From positions 98,491 to 162,490 of the forward strand of contig NZ_VULR01000004.1 of the NCBI RefSeq assembly GCF_009696605.1: a stretch of DNA of 64,000 nucleotides, written 5' to 3'. A model generated the notes under the pieces. That model searched no databases. It saw only the letters and a program-made list of their open reading frames with translations, and had not been told where the DNA came from. Origin of the DNA: Anaerosalibacter bizertensis (GTDB lineage Bacteria > Bacillota > Clostridia > Tissierellales > Sporanaerobacteraceae). The stretch's first letter is position 1; the number at the start of each line of letters is the position of its first letter. Below, piece after piece: positions 1 through 7,463 of this stretch. A program made the position numbers and the translations under genes.

Positions 1-738
1 ATCTATCATATGTTGAACAGCTCTAGTGCTAATCCTGTTTTTTCTCTTACTCAAAAATAATGCTTTCTCATCTTTTGCATCTTTAGGTCTAATTTTTATA
101 TAATCATTAAGAGCTTCTTTACAAGCATCATTTAAATATATAGTTCTTTCTTTATTTCCTTTTCCTATTACAGTTAAAGTATCTTCTTTAATTTTATGTA
201 TATCAATACTTACCAACTCTGATAGTCTAAGACCACAATTTAAAAACAACGTTACAATAGCATAATCCCTTTTTCTAAATAGTTCATTAGGATTATTGCT
301 AATCGTATCTAATAAAGATTTAGCTTGCTCCAAAGTTAAATATACAGGTTGTCTATTGTCAGTTTTCGGAAACTCTAAATTATTTGCTGGATTCTTTTCT
401 ATAAGATTGATTTTTGTATGGAGATAGTCAAAAAATGAGCGAATACTTGCAACCTTTCTAGCTTTAGCAGAGTTGCCATTGCCTCTATTTTTATCTACAA
501 AGGAAATAAAAGCATGTAAGTCCTGTATAGTAACCCGTTTAATGAAATCTATATCTATATCATATATTTCGATTTCTTCTAAAGGAGTATTTTTTTCTAC
601 TAATCTGTATCTAATTTTTAAAAATCTAAGAAATATCCTTATGTCAAAGAAATATTCTTTAACTGTATTTGGAGATTTGCCTCTTATTGTTTCCATATAA
701 TTTAAATAATCTTCTAATATCAATGGAATATCATCCAT
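1..738 (-). CDS. Tyrosine recombinase, XerC/XerD-like (partial, C-terminus beyond window)
   Basis: The gene runs off the left edge; 246 residues are visible. Residues 1-110 match the N-terminal SAM-like core-binding domain of phage-type integrases (start MDDIPLILEDYLNYME, then GKSPNTVKEY). The catalytic domain begins near residue 130. The first catalytic Arg is seen in GLRLSEL (Arg171) and the beta-hairpin Lys in IGKGNKER (Lys193). The HxLR box, the second His and the nucleophilic Tyr lie outside the window. Start at 738 is chosen because GGTG precedes that ATG; an in-frame ATG at 756 is an alternative. A housekeeping XerC/XerD relative is likely, but an element integrase cannot be excluded from this fragment. 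Confidence 0.85.
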   Translation of the reverse strand, partial: MDDIPLILEDYLNYMETIRGKSPNTVKEYFFDIRIFLRFLKIRYRLVEKNTPLEEIEIYDIDIDFIKRVTIQDLHAFISFVDKNRGNGNSAKARKVASIRSFFDYLHTKINLIEKNPANNLEFPKTDNRQPVYLTLEQAKSLLDTISNNPNELFRKRDYAIVTLFLNCGLRLSELVSIDIHKIKEDTLTVIGKGNKERTIYLNDACKEALNDYIKIRPKDAKDEKALFLSKRKNRISTRAVQHMID

Positions 739-765
739 ATTATCACCACTTTCCATAATTTTCAC

Positions 766-807
766 ATATGATTAGTCACAAAATGTTTATTTTGTGACTA
801 ATCATAT
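766..807. repeat. 19-bp perfect inverted repeat with 4-nt loop
   Basis: Arms at 766-784 and 789-807 are exact reverse complements (core GATTAGTCACAAAAT) around a GTTT loop. It lies 10 bp upstream of the possible recombinase ATG at 756. Neither side carries a clear T-run, so a simple intrinsic terminator is not a good fit. An operator, a transcription attenuator or a small repeat element are possible; the sequence alone does not decide. Confidence 0.7.
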
Positions 808-1106
808 AGTTCTACATATAATTTAAAAATCCTTCTTTAAATATAATTATTTTTATAAATCTAATACTTACAACCCTATATTAAATATCTCTTCTCTAAA
901 TATAATACAACTTACTATTGTTTCTAGAACTTCAATCCTAATCATACAGAAAAATAATAGTAAGTTAATTATAGAAAAAACTTAGTCATGAGTAAAAAAT
1001 ATGAAAGAATAATACTTAAACACTATATGTTATATATTAATTATAAAGTCTATCGATATATGAAATTAATTTAACCTATATTCTTTTAGCTATAAAACTC
1101 CTATTA

Positions 1107-1161
1107 ACAAGCCAGCGATAAGTTTACATAATTATGTTATGTAAACTTATCGCTGGCTTGT
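1107..1161. repeat. 25-bp perfect inverted repeat with 5-nt loop
   Basis: Arms at 1107-1131 and 1137-1161 pair perfectly over 25 bp, with a GC-richer base (AAGCCAGCG) and an AT-rich top. It lies about 240 bp beyond the aminotransferase stop. It could terminate transcription in either direction, but both flanks have only short T-runs. It may also be a copy of a dispersed small palindromic repeat, which a genome-wide search would show. Confidence 0.7.
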
Positions 1162-1398
1162 CTTATTGTAAAAACTTATAATTAATATCTATTTTAGTTT
1201 TTTGCTCAATAATTAGCTTATTTGTTAGATGGTTTTTTAGAAAACTGTCGAATTTGATTTTAGGGACTTACAGAAGGTTTAAAGAGGTCTCTCTATCCTT
1301 GCATACAATTATATTCTAATCATACAAAACGCCTCTTAGAACTTAAATTATGAAGAGTTTTTAATCTAACTAGTTAACAAATAAATTATATTATTAAT

Positions 1399-2595
1399 TT
1401 ATTTGTTTTCTACTATCTTTTTAATTCTGCTTAATCCTTTTTCAATATTTTCTATAGATGTCGCATAAGATAATCTGATATAATCATCATCTCCAAAAGC
1501 AATACCAGGAACAACTGCAACCTTGCCTTCTTCTAATAAAAGATTGGCAAAATCTAAAGAACTATTTATTTCTACATTTTTGATTTTTTTGCCTTTAAGT
1601 TTTGTGAAGTTAACCATTACATAAAAAGCACCTTTAGGTTTTTTACAGCTTAGTCCGTTAATATTATTTATAGTATGTACCATGAAGTTTCTTCTTTCCT
1701 CAAAATGTTTTTTCATTTCTACTATACTAGATTGATCTCCTAATAATCCTTCAACACTTGCATATTGAGAAATTGAACAAGGATTTGAAGTAGTATGACT
1801 CTGAATATTACTCATAATCTTTGCGATTTTTTTATCTGCAGCTGCATATCCTATTCTCCACCCTGTCATTGCATAAGCTTTAGACATTCCATTTATAACG
1901 ATAGCTATTTTTTTAATATCATCATTTATGGAAGCAATGCTTATATGTTCTTTTCCATCATATACTAATTTCTCATAAATTTCATCTGATATTACAAGTA
2001 CATTATTTTTTACAGCCCAATCTGCAATTTCTTTTAATTCTTCTTCGTTATAAAAAGTACCTGTAGGGTTATTAGGGCTATTCAATATAATTGCCTTAGT
2101 TTTATTTGTTAGTGCATTATCTAAATCATTTATAGTATATTTAAAGTCATTTTCTTCTTTAGTTTTTATATATACTGGAATACCACCAGCAATTTTAATT
2201 AATTCTGGATAGCTTACCCAATAAGGCACAGATATAATTATTTCATCATTAGGATTTGTAATAGCCATTAAAGCATTATATATAGAGTGTTTAGCTCCGT
2301 TAGATATTATAATATTCTCAGGTGTATACGAAAGTCTATTATCTTTTTCAAACTTTTGACATATGGCTTCCTTCAATTCTATAATGCCAGATGCAGGAGT
2401 ATATCTAGTTAAACCTTGTTTAATAGCATTAATTCCAGATTCAACTATATTATCAGGTGTATTAAAATCCGGCTCTCCTGCTCCAAAGCTAACTACATCT
2501 ATCCCCTTAGCTTTCATTGATTTTGCCTTTGCTGTAATATCTAAAGTTAAAGATGGGGAAATTTTTAAACCTTTTTCTGATAATTTTAAATTCAT
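1399..2595 (-). CDS. aspC: Aspartate aminotransferase (PLP-dependent class I)
   Basis: This 398-residue protein has the fold-type I aminotransferase landmarks: NNPTG at 175-179, Asp204 in ISDEIY, the PLP-binding lysine Lys239 in GMSKAYAMTGWRIG, and a C-terminal RLSYA with the substrate-carboxylate Arg. It would interconvert aspartate and 2-oxoglutarate with oxaloacetate and glutamate in the cytoplasm. The length is normal for the Bacillus AspB-like subgroup. The ATG at 2595 is preferred over an in-frame start at 2634 because GGAGG stands eight bases before it. A broader aromatic or other amino acid specificity is possible. The neighbour upstream is a PadR-type regulator. Confidence 0.9.
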   Translation of the reverse strand: MNLKLSEKGLKISPSLTLDITAKAKSMKAKGIDVVSFGAGEPDFNTPDNIVESGINAIKQGLTRYTPASGIIELKEAICQKFEKDNRLSYTPENIIISNGAKHSIYNALMAITNPNDEIIISVPYWVSYPELIKIAGGIPVYIKTKEENDFKYTINDLDNALTNKTKAIILNSPNNPTGTFYNEEELKEIADWAVKNNVLVISDEIYEKLVYDGKEHISIASINDDIKKIAIVINGMSKAYAMTGWRIGYAAADKKIAKIMSNIQSHTTSNPCSISQYASVEGLLGDQSSIVEMKKHFEERRNFMVHTINNINGLSCKKPKGAFYVMVNFTKLKGKKIKNVEINSSLDFANLLLEEGKVAVVPGIAFGDDDYIRLSYATSIENIEKGLSRIKKIVENK

Positions 2596-2688
2596 GCTTC
2601 TACCTCCATTATTTAATACGATTTTATTTCTCATAACTACTATTTCTACATTTAAAGGTTTTTTCCTTTTTTAAATTATTAATTTTTA

Positions 2689-3072
2689 TTAATCATCTAT
2701 ACCGTAAATATCTTTTAATACAGTTTTTATAATATATAAAGAATCTTCAAAGACTGACTTATACATTAGTAATATAACTTTATAATGCTCATATCCATCA
2801 TCAGTAAGCCTATATCTTCTAATAGAACGCTTATCTGGCTCTTCCCACCATCCAACAACATACCCTTCTTCTTCTAAATCTCTTAACAATGGATATACCA
2901 TTCCAGGGCTTGGTTCCCATTTGTTATTAAGTCTTAGTTTAATTTCATCAATTATTTCATTTCCATAATAACTTTTTTCTCTTAGTAAATGTAGTATATA
3001 TAGCTTCACAAAAGAAGTAGTACTAATTTTAGAAGGAAATTGTCTATTTCTTTGACCTCTATAAGTTGACAA
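2689..3072 (-). CDS. PadR family transcriptional regulator
   Basis: This 127-residue cytoplasmic protein matches the PadR winged helix: a helix-turn-helix around LLREKSYYGNEIIDEI, the family hallmark of a start-to-finish wing motif PSPGMVYPLLRDLEEEGYV, then RRYRLTDDGYEHY, and a C-terminal dimerisation helix. Members usually repress small operons and respond to small molecules; the ligand here is unknown. Its start overlaps the end of the upstream PHP gene by 14 bp, so the two are likely co-transcribed and translationally coupled. Whether it controls that gene, the aminotransferase or something distant cannot be told. Confidence 0.88.
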   Translation of the reverse strand: MSTYRGQRNRQFPSKISTTSFVKLYILHLLREKSYYGNEIIDEIKLRLNNKWEPSPGMVYPLLRDLEEEGYVVGWWEEPDKRSIRRYRLTDDGYEHYKVILLMYKSVFEDSLYIIKTVLKDIYGIDD

Positions 3073-3889
3073 CTTTAATCATTCCTTTCATTTTTGGTAT
3101 ATTATTAACATTTACATAGTAGTCCCCTAATAAATATTTTCCATTTACAAGTTTTCCATGACAATCTGAACCACCAGTTTTAATCATATCATATTTATTA
3201 GCTATATCCATCAGTTTTAAAAATTCCTCTCTTGAATGTTTAGAATGGATTATTTCCATCCCGTCAATACCTAATTTAATACAATAATATATTATTTCTT
3301 CCCTTTTAATAAGTCCAGGATGGGCTATAATAGCTATACCACCAATGTCATGTATTAAATTTATTGCATCTTCTATAGTTAGCTTATATCTTTTAACATA
3401 AGCTGGTTTCCCTTTATCTAAAAACTTTTCAAAAGCTTGATTAATATTTTTTACATATCCTTTTTTAATTAATGCTCTAGCAATATGAGGTCTACCAATT
3501 ACATTTTGTTCTGAAAATTCTTCAACATCTGATAAAGTAATATCTATTCCTAATTTATTTAGATTTGCAATAATTTTCTTAGCCCTAATAACTCTTTCAT
3601 ATTGCAGCTTTTTCGTTAGATTTATTATATTAATTGAATTATATTCTATAAAATAACCTAATATATGAACATCTTCATCTTCATGTGTACAACTTAATTC
3701 TATACCTGGTATTATATGAAAACTTTCATATAATTTACTTCTTTCCATAGCTCTATAAATTCCTAATGTAGTATCATGATCAGTAATAGCTAAAGCTTTT
3801 AAATCTTTTTTTACTGCTAAATCTACAACTTGTTCCGGTGTCAAAAGTCCATCAGAGTAGATCGTATGTACATGTAGATCTGCTATCAT
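3059..3889 (-). CDS. PHP-domain phosphoesterase (YciV/RNase AM-like)
   Basis: The 276-residue protein carries the four PHP metal-binding motifs: HVH at 6-8 with Asp13, ITDHD at 36-39, a central E/H region (IIPGIELSC) and the late IAHPG and GGSDCHG motifs. This layout is that of the YciV/TrpH family, whose characterised members are 3',5'-nucleoside bisphosphate phosphatases or 5'-3' exonucleases acting on RNA. A trinuclear metal site is expected. It overlaps the PadR gene, suggesting one short operon. The exact substrate is inferred from family only. Confidence 0.85.
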   Translation of the reverse strand: MIADLHVHTIYSDGLLTPEQVVDLAVKKDLKALAITDHDTTLGIYRAMERSKLYESFHIIPGIELSCTHEDEDVHILGYFIEYNSINIINLTKKLQYERVIRAKKIIANLNKLGIDITLSDVEEFSEQNVIGRPHIARALIKKGYVKNINQAFEKFLDKGKPAYVKRYKLTIEDAINLIHDIGGIAIIAHPGLIKREEIIYYCIKLGIDGMEIIHSKHSREEFLKLMDIANKYDMIKTGGSDCHGKLVNGKYLLGDYYVNVNNIPKMKGMIKVVNL

Positions 3890-3948
3890 ATAAGAACACT
3901 CCTTTGAAAAATACTAGATACTTATAGTATAACATTTTAAAAGTTAAA

Positions 3949-3973
3949 AAAACCTGCCTTTTGGCAGGTTTTT
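3949..3973 (-). terminator. Intrinsic terminator of the first spoVS copy
   Basis: Eleven-bp arms (AAAAACCTGCC and its complement) flank a 3-nt loop. On the minus strand the stem is followed by a run of seven or more T. It begins five bases after the spoVS stop. The same hairpin with one extra loop base recurs after the second copy. Confidence 0.9.
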
Positions 3974-3978
3974 CATTA

Positions 3979-4239
3979 CTATCTTGGTTCTACAATTAAT
4001 TTCATTGCTGTTCTTTCTTCACCGTCAATTTCAATGTCGGTAAATGCTGGTATACAAATAAGATCCATTCCACTTGGAGCAACAAATCCTCTAGCAATAG
4101 CAACTGCTTTAACAGCTTGGTTTAATGCCCCTGCTCCTATAGCTTGAATTTCAGCAGCACCCTTTTCTCTTAAAACTCCTGCTAGTGCTCCTGCAACAGA
4201 ATTTGGACTTGATTTAGTTGCTACTTTTAATACATCCAT
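3979..4239 (-). CDS. spoVS: Stage V sporulation protein S, copy 1
   Basis: This 86-residue protein is a full-length SpoVS, a small Alba-like nucleic-acid-binding protein that in Bacillus is needed for spore coat assembly and exit from stage V. Near the N-terminus it reads MDVLKVATKSSPNS, followed by the conserved AGALAGVLREKG and AIARGFVAPSGMDL. It differs from the adjacent copy only at residues 7-8 (AT versus SA). A ribosome binding site (AGGAGG) stands before the ATG. Its own sigma-H-type promoter and terminator make it an independent transcription unit. Confidence 0.95.
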   Translation of the reverse strand: MDVLKVATKSSPNSVAGALAGVLREKGAAEIQAIGAGALNQAVKAVAIARGFVAPSGMDLICIPAFTDIEIDGEERTAMKLIVEPR

Positions 4240-4298
4240 TAAAATTAGCCTCCTATTTAATAAAATATTTTTATTTAAATAAAATACATCTCTAATAT

Positions 4299-4327
4299 AT
4301 ATTCTACAAATAATAGAAAAATCCTTT
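4299..4327 (-). promoter_or_regulatory. Sigma-H-type promoter of spoVS copy 1
   Basis: On the minus strand the site reads AAAGGATTT, 11 bases, GTAGAATAT. This fits the Bacillus sigma-H consensus (RnAGGAwww, 11-12 bases, RnnGAATww) at every defined position. Bacillus subtilis spoVS is known to be sigma-H controlled, which supports the assignment. Confidence 0.8.
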
Positions 4328-4389
4328 ATTTATAAGATATTTATAAAAATTCTGAAAAACAAGCTATATCTTAAAATTTTATTAATATA

Positions 4390-4415
4390 AAAAACCTGCC
4401 TTTTGGCAGGTTTTT
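4390..4415 (-). terminator. Intrinsic terminator of the second spoVS copy
   Basis: The hairpin is identical in stem to that after copy 1 (AAAAACCTGCC arms) but has a 4-nt loop. It begins five bases after the stop. A T-run follows on the minus strand. It is part of the duplicated unit. Confidence 0.9.
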
Positions 4416-4420
4416 CATTA

Positions 4421-4681
4421 CTATCTTGGTTCTACAATTAATTTCATTGCTGTTCTTTCTTCACCGTCAATTTCAATGTCGGTAAATGCTGGTATACAAA
4501 TAAGATCCATTCCACTTGGAGCAACAAATCCTCTAGCAATAGCAACTGCTTTAACAGCTTGGTTTAATGCTCCTGCTCCTATAGCTTGAATTTCAGCAGC
4601 ACCTTTTTCCCTTAAAACTCCTGCTAGTGCTCCTGCAACAGAATTTGGACTTGATTTTGCTGATACTTTTAATACATCCAT
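4421..4681 (-). CDS. spoVS: Stage V sporulation protein S, copy 2
   Basis: The second 86-residue SpoVS is encoded 442 bp upstream of the first in the same orientation. I count six nucleotide differences in 261. The 150 bp at the 3' end are identical, and the only amino acid changes are at residues 7 and 8. Function should be the same small Alba-like sporulation protein. It has its own ribosome binding site, a sigma-H-type promoter and a terminator, so both copies should be expressed at sporulation onset. The pattern points to a recent tandem duplication or to gene conversion. Confidence 0.95.
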   Translation of the reverse strand: MDVLKVSAKSSPNSVAGALAGVLREKGAAEIQAIGAGALNQAVKAVAIARGFVAPSGMDLICIPAFTDIEIDGEERTAMKLIVEPR

Positions 4682-4733
4682 TAAAATAGCCCCCTCTACC
4701 TATATTATTTTATTTATATATTATATATATTCT

Positions 4734-4762
4734 TTATTCTACAAATAATAGAAAATTCCTCT
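4734..4762 (-). promoter_or_regulatory. Sigma-H-type promoter of spoVS copy 2
   Basis: On the minus strand the site reads AGAGGAATT, 11 bases, GTAGAATAA, a full match to the sigma-H consensus. The 11-base spacer is identical to that of copy 1. The promoter lies about 55-80 bp upstream of the ATG. Confidence 0.8.
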
Positions 4763-4833
4763 TTTATTTTTGAAAAAATTTTAAAAATAATATGTTTTTT
4801 TCATTAGCTACCATAACATTCCGTTTATACAAA

Positions 4834-6363
4834 CTATTTAGCATATTCTACAGCTCTAGTTTCTCTAATTACATTTACTTTTATTTGTCCTGGATAGTCA
4901 AGTTCAGCTTCAATTCTCTTTACTATTTCTCTTGCAGTATGCATTATTTCATCATCATTTATTAATTCTGGTTTGACCATTATTCTCACTTCACGACCTG
5001 CTTGTATAGCATAAGATTTTTCTATACCATCAAAAGAGTTAGCGATTTCTTCTAGTTTTTCAAGTCTTTTAATATATGCCTCTAGGGTTTCTCTTCTAGC
5101 ACCTGGTCTAGCTGCTGAAATAGCATCGGCAGCTTGGACTAATACAGCTTCTACAGTTTGTGGCTCAATATCACCATGATGAGCCTCTATAGCATGAAGT
5201 ATTTCCTTAGACTCTTTATATCTTCTAGCTAAATCCACACCAATTGCTACATGCGGACCTTCTACTTCATGATCTACAGCCTTGCCTATATCATGAAGTA
5301 GACCTGCTCTTTTAGCTACTCTTATATCAGCACCTAATTCAGCTGCCATGACTCCTGCTAAATGAGAAACTTCTATAGAATGTCTCAATACATTTTGTCC
5401 ATAACTTGTTCTATATTTAAGCCTACCAAGTAACTTTATAAGCTCATGATGTAAGCCATGAACTCCAGTTTCAAAAGCTGCTTGTTCTCCTTCTTCACGT
5501 ATAATATTATCTACTTCTTTTTTAGCTTTATCAACCATTTCTTCTATTCTTGCTGGATGAATTCTTCCATCTACAATTAATTTTTCAAGAGCAATTCTAG
5601 CTACTTCTCTTCTTATAGGATCAAAACCAGATAAAACTACAGCTTCAGGAGTGTCGTCTATTATTAGATCTATTCCAGTTAATGTTTCTAATGTTCTAAT
5701 ATTTCTACCTTCCCTTCCTATTATTCTACCTTTCATTTCATCATTTGGTAAAGGAACAACGGTAACGGTAGTTTCAGCTACATGGTCAGCAGCACACTTC
5801 TGAATAGCACAAGAGATAATTGCTCTTGCTTTTTTTTCTGCTTCTTCTTTTGCTCTATTTTCTGTTTCTTTAATCATTATAGCAGATTCATGAACAATTT
5901 CTTTCTTTATATCACTTAGTAAAAGTTCTTTTGCTTCTTCAGAAGTTAATCCAGACAATCTTTCAAGTTCTTCAACTTGCTTATCGTAGAGTTCTTCTAT
6001 TAAACTTTCTTTTTGTTTTAACTCTCTAGCCTTTCTAGCTATAAGTTCCTCTTTTTTTTCTAAAGACTCACTTTTTCTATCTATGGTCTCTTCTCTATTA
6101 ACTAATCTTCTTTCTAATCTTTGAAGCTCATTTCTTCTTTCTCTGTTTTCTTTCTCAATATCATTTCTTAGAATATGGATTTCTTCTTTGGCTTCAAGAA
6201 GAACTTCCTTTTTCTTAGTTTCTACTTCTCTCTTTCCATCACTTACTATTTTCTCTGCTATTTTCTCTGCATTATTAATTTTACCTTCGGCTATAGTCTT
6301 TCTTATATAAAAACCAACGATAATTCCTATAGCAGCACTTATAATTAGTTTAATTGGGTCAAT
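4834..6363 (-). CDS. rny: Ribonuclease Y, apparently with a non-canonical start
   Basis: RNase Y is a membrane-anchored endoribonuclease that initiates mRNA turnover in Firmicutes. From codon 6363 the frame encodes 509 residues, the usual family length. In order these are an N-terminal membrane helix ([14 protein letters not shown]), a long Glu/Lys/Arg-rich coiled coil to about residue 140, a KH domain with [10 protein letters not shown] at about 212-221, and an HD domain with [10 protein letters not shown] (His357, Asp358). The frame has no ATG, GTG or TTG before the TTG at 5958, which would delete the anchor and coil. GGAGGTG stands seven bases before an ATT at 6361-6363, so ATT is my preferred start. 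The next upstream codons (GTT, TGT, TGC) are not starts and a TAG closes the frame. Confidence 0.9.
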   Translation of the reverse strand: MDPIKLIISAAIGIIVGFYIRKTIAEGKINNAEKIAEKIVSDGKREVETKKKEVLLEAKEEIHILRNDIEKENRERRNELQRLERRLVNREETIDRKSESLEKKEELIARKARELKQKESLIEELYDKQVEELERLSGLTSEEAKELLLSDIKKEIVHESAIMIKETENRAKEEAEKKARAIISCAIQKCAADHVAETTVTVVPLPNDEMKGRIIGREGRNIRTLETLTGIDLIIDDTPEAVVLSGFDPIRREVARIALEKLIVDGRIHPARIEEMVDKAKKEVDNIIREEGEQAAFETGVHGLHHELIKLLGRLKYRTSYGQNVLRHSIEVSHLAGVMAAELGADIRVAKRAGLLHDIGKAVDHEVEGPHVAIGVDLARRYKESKEILHAIEAHHGDIEPQTVEAVLVQAADAISAARPGARRETLEAYIKRLEKLEEIANSFDGIEKSYAIQAGREVRIMVKPELINDDEIMHTAREIVKRIEAELDYPGQIKVNVIRETRAVEYAK

Positions 6364-6440
6364 AACACAGCACCTCCATTTCTATTAACTTTTCAAGTTC
6401 CATACCACATTCTCAATTAAATGATTCATGATAAAAATAC

Positions 6441-6460
6441 AAACCGAGTAGTCTCGGTTT
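6441..6460 (-). terminator. Intrinsic terminator downstream of the Rad50-like cluster
   Basis: Eight-bp arms (AAACCGAG/CTCGGTTT) enclose a 4-nt loop. On the minus strand GTATTTTTATC follows. It sits about 80 bp after the stop of the ATPase C-half gene and separates this cluster from rny. Confidence 0.75.
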
Positions 6461-6537
6461 ATAGAGTCTACATTTACGTATTGATATAACTTGCACACGA
6501 TTTTATTTTATTACTTTTATATAGGTATGTCAAGTAA

Positions 6538-7194
6538 TTAATTGGGAGTGACTTTCTCTACTTTACTTTCTGTTCCTTTTAATTGAACTCTATAAGAGTT
6601 TGTACTAACTGATGATAAATGATTATTATGAGTTACCATTATAATTTGCCTATCAAACATTTCAGAAGTTCTTTTTAGAAAATCTGCAACATTAAAAATG
6701 AAATCTTCACTAACATGTTTAGCAGGTTCATCTAATATTAATGGTCCCTGTATAAGTGGTTTATGCACCTGAAGAAAGGAAATCCTAAGCGCTAAAGAAA
6801 TTATATCTACTACGCCTCCTCCTCTAGAAAGCTCTGGCTTAGTTTTTATGATGTTTTTTCCTTCTTTTGTAATAACATAAAATTCAGCATTAGGTTTCCC
6901 GTATAATTCTTCAATCTCAATTATAAATTCCATATTAGAGTCAAATATATATTGAAGACAATTAGAAACTATAACTTCAATTTGTTTTTTTGCTTGTTCC
7001 CTTGCATATTCAGAAGTTTTTTGAAGTAATATATTGACTTTTTCCAATACTTCTACATTTTTACTAATAGTAGATATATCTGCAGAAATATCTTTTATTT
7101 GCTCTAAAATTTTATCTCTTTTTCCAGACTCTCTTGATAAAAAGTTATTCATATATTCTATTTTGTTTTCTAAATCCGAATAATTTCCAATCAT
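6538..7194 (-). CDS. Rad50/SbcC-like ATPase, C-terminal half only
   Basis: The 218-residue protein has the C-terminal motifs of an ABC/SMC-type ATPase and lacks a Walker A. A short coiled coil spans about residues 5-75. An ABC-signature-like SRGGGVVD is at 123-130, Walker B is PLILDEP at 151-157, and the switch histidine is His189 in IMVTHN. In canonical Rad50/SbcC this segment follows the returning coiled coil in the same chain; here it is a separate gene, six bases after the 83-residue coil gene. It presumably assembles with the Walker A half encoded two genes upstream to make ATP sites, next to an Mre11-like nuclease. The role in DNA end processing is inferred. Confidence 0.8.
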   Translation of the reverse strand: MIGNYSDLENKIEYMNNFLSRESGKRDKILEQIKDISADISTISKNVEVLEKVNILLQKTSEYAREQAKKQIEVIVSNCLQYIFDSNMEFIIEIEELYGKPNAEFYVITKEGKNIIKTKPELSRGGGVVDIISLALRISFLQVHKPLIQGPLILDEPAKHVSEDFIFNVADFLKRTSEMFDRQIIMVTHNNHLSSVSTNSYRVQLKGTESKVEKVTPN

Positions 7195-7200
7195 TGTCCA

Positions 7201-7452
7201 TCACTTCTTTTCTAATATATCTTTTGGTAACATTTCATTAGCTTGTTTAAACAAATCATTTATTTCTTTAGTTAATTTTTCAATCTCTTCATCTAATTCA
7301 TTAGGATTAACTCCTAATTCTTTTAATTCTTCAATAATTTCTTCTTGTTGCTTGTTTAATTGTTCCAATCTTGCTTCTGCTTTATATTTTAAAGACTTAG
7401 CTTTTTCAAGATCTTTTTTTAACACACCTAGTTCTTTTTCATAATTAGTCAT
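7201..7452 (-). CDS. Small coiled-coil protein in the split Rad50 cluster
   Basis: I do not recognise this 83-residue protein by family. It is almost entirely heptad-like (KDLEKAKSLKYKAEARLEQLNKQQEEI, broken by a turn at GVNPNELDEE, then a second helix EIEKLTKEINDLFKQ), i.e. a likely helical hairpin. It has no membrane segment or cysteines. It lies between the genes for the N-half and C-half of the Rad50-like ATPase, 11 bases after one and 6 bases before the other, so it is likely translated with them. It may supply part of the missing returning coil, but that is speculation. Confidence 0.75.
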   Translation of the reverse strand: MTNYEKELGVLKKDLEKAKSLKYKAEARLEQLNKQQEEIIEELKELGVNPNELDEEIEKLTKEINDLFKQANEMLPKDILEKK

Positions 7453-7463
7453 TTCTATCCTCC

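Larger units (their letters stand above)
757..1398. other. Gene-poor intergenic stretch with two large palindromes
   Basis: I see no credible coding sequence here. The longest open stretches are about 28 codons, with no ribosome binding site or recognisable product. The base composition is very AT-rich. Apart from the two perfect inverted repeats listed separately (766-807 and 1107-1161) I recognise no tRNA, riboswitch or mobile-element remnant. The stretch separates the recombinase gene from the aminotransferase gene. Confidence 0.6.

Noticed and set aside
988..1074. 28-codon plus-strand frame in the gene-poor region
   Set aside because: It has no ribosome binding site, no recognisable features, and its composition matches the surrounding AT-rich DNA.
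766..1161. Invertible switch between inverted repeats next to the recombinase
   Set aside because: The two palindromes have unrelated sequences, so they cannot pair with each other for inversion; each one's own arms are only 4-5 bp apart.
4834..5958. RNase Y starting at the TTG at 5958
   Set aside because: This would remove the membrane helix and coiled coil that are clearly encoded upstream in the same frame, and no good ribosome binding site precedes it.
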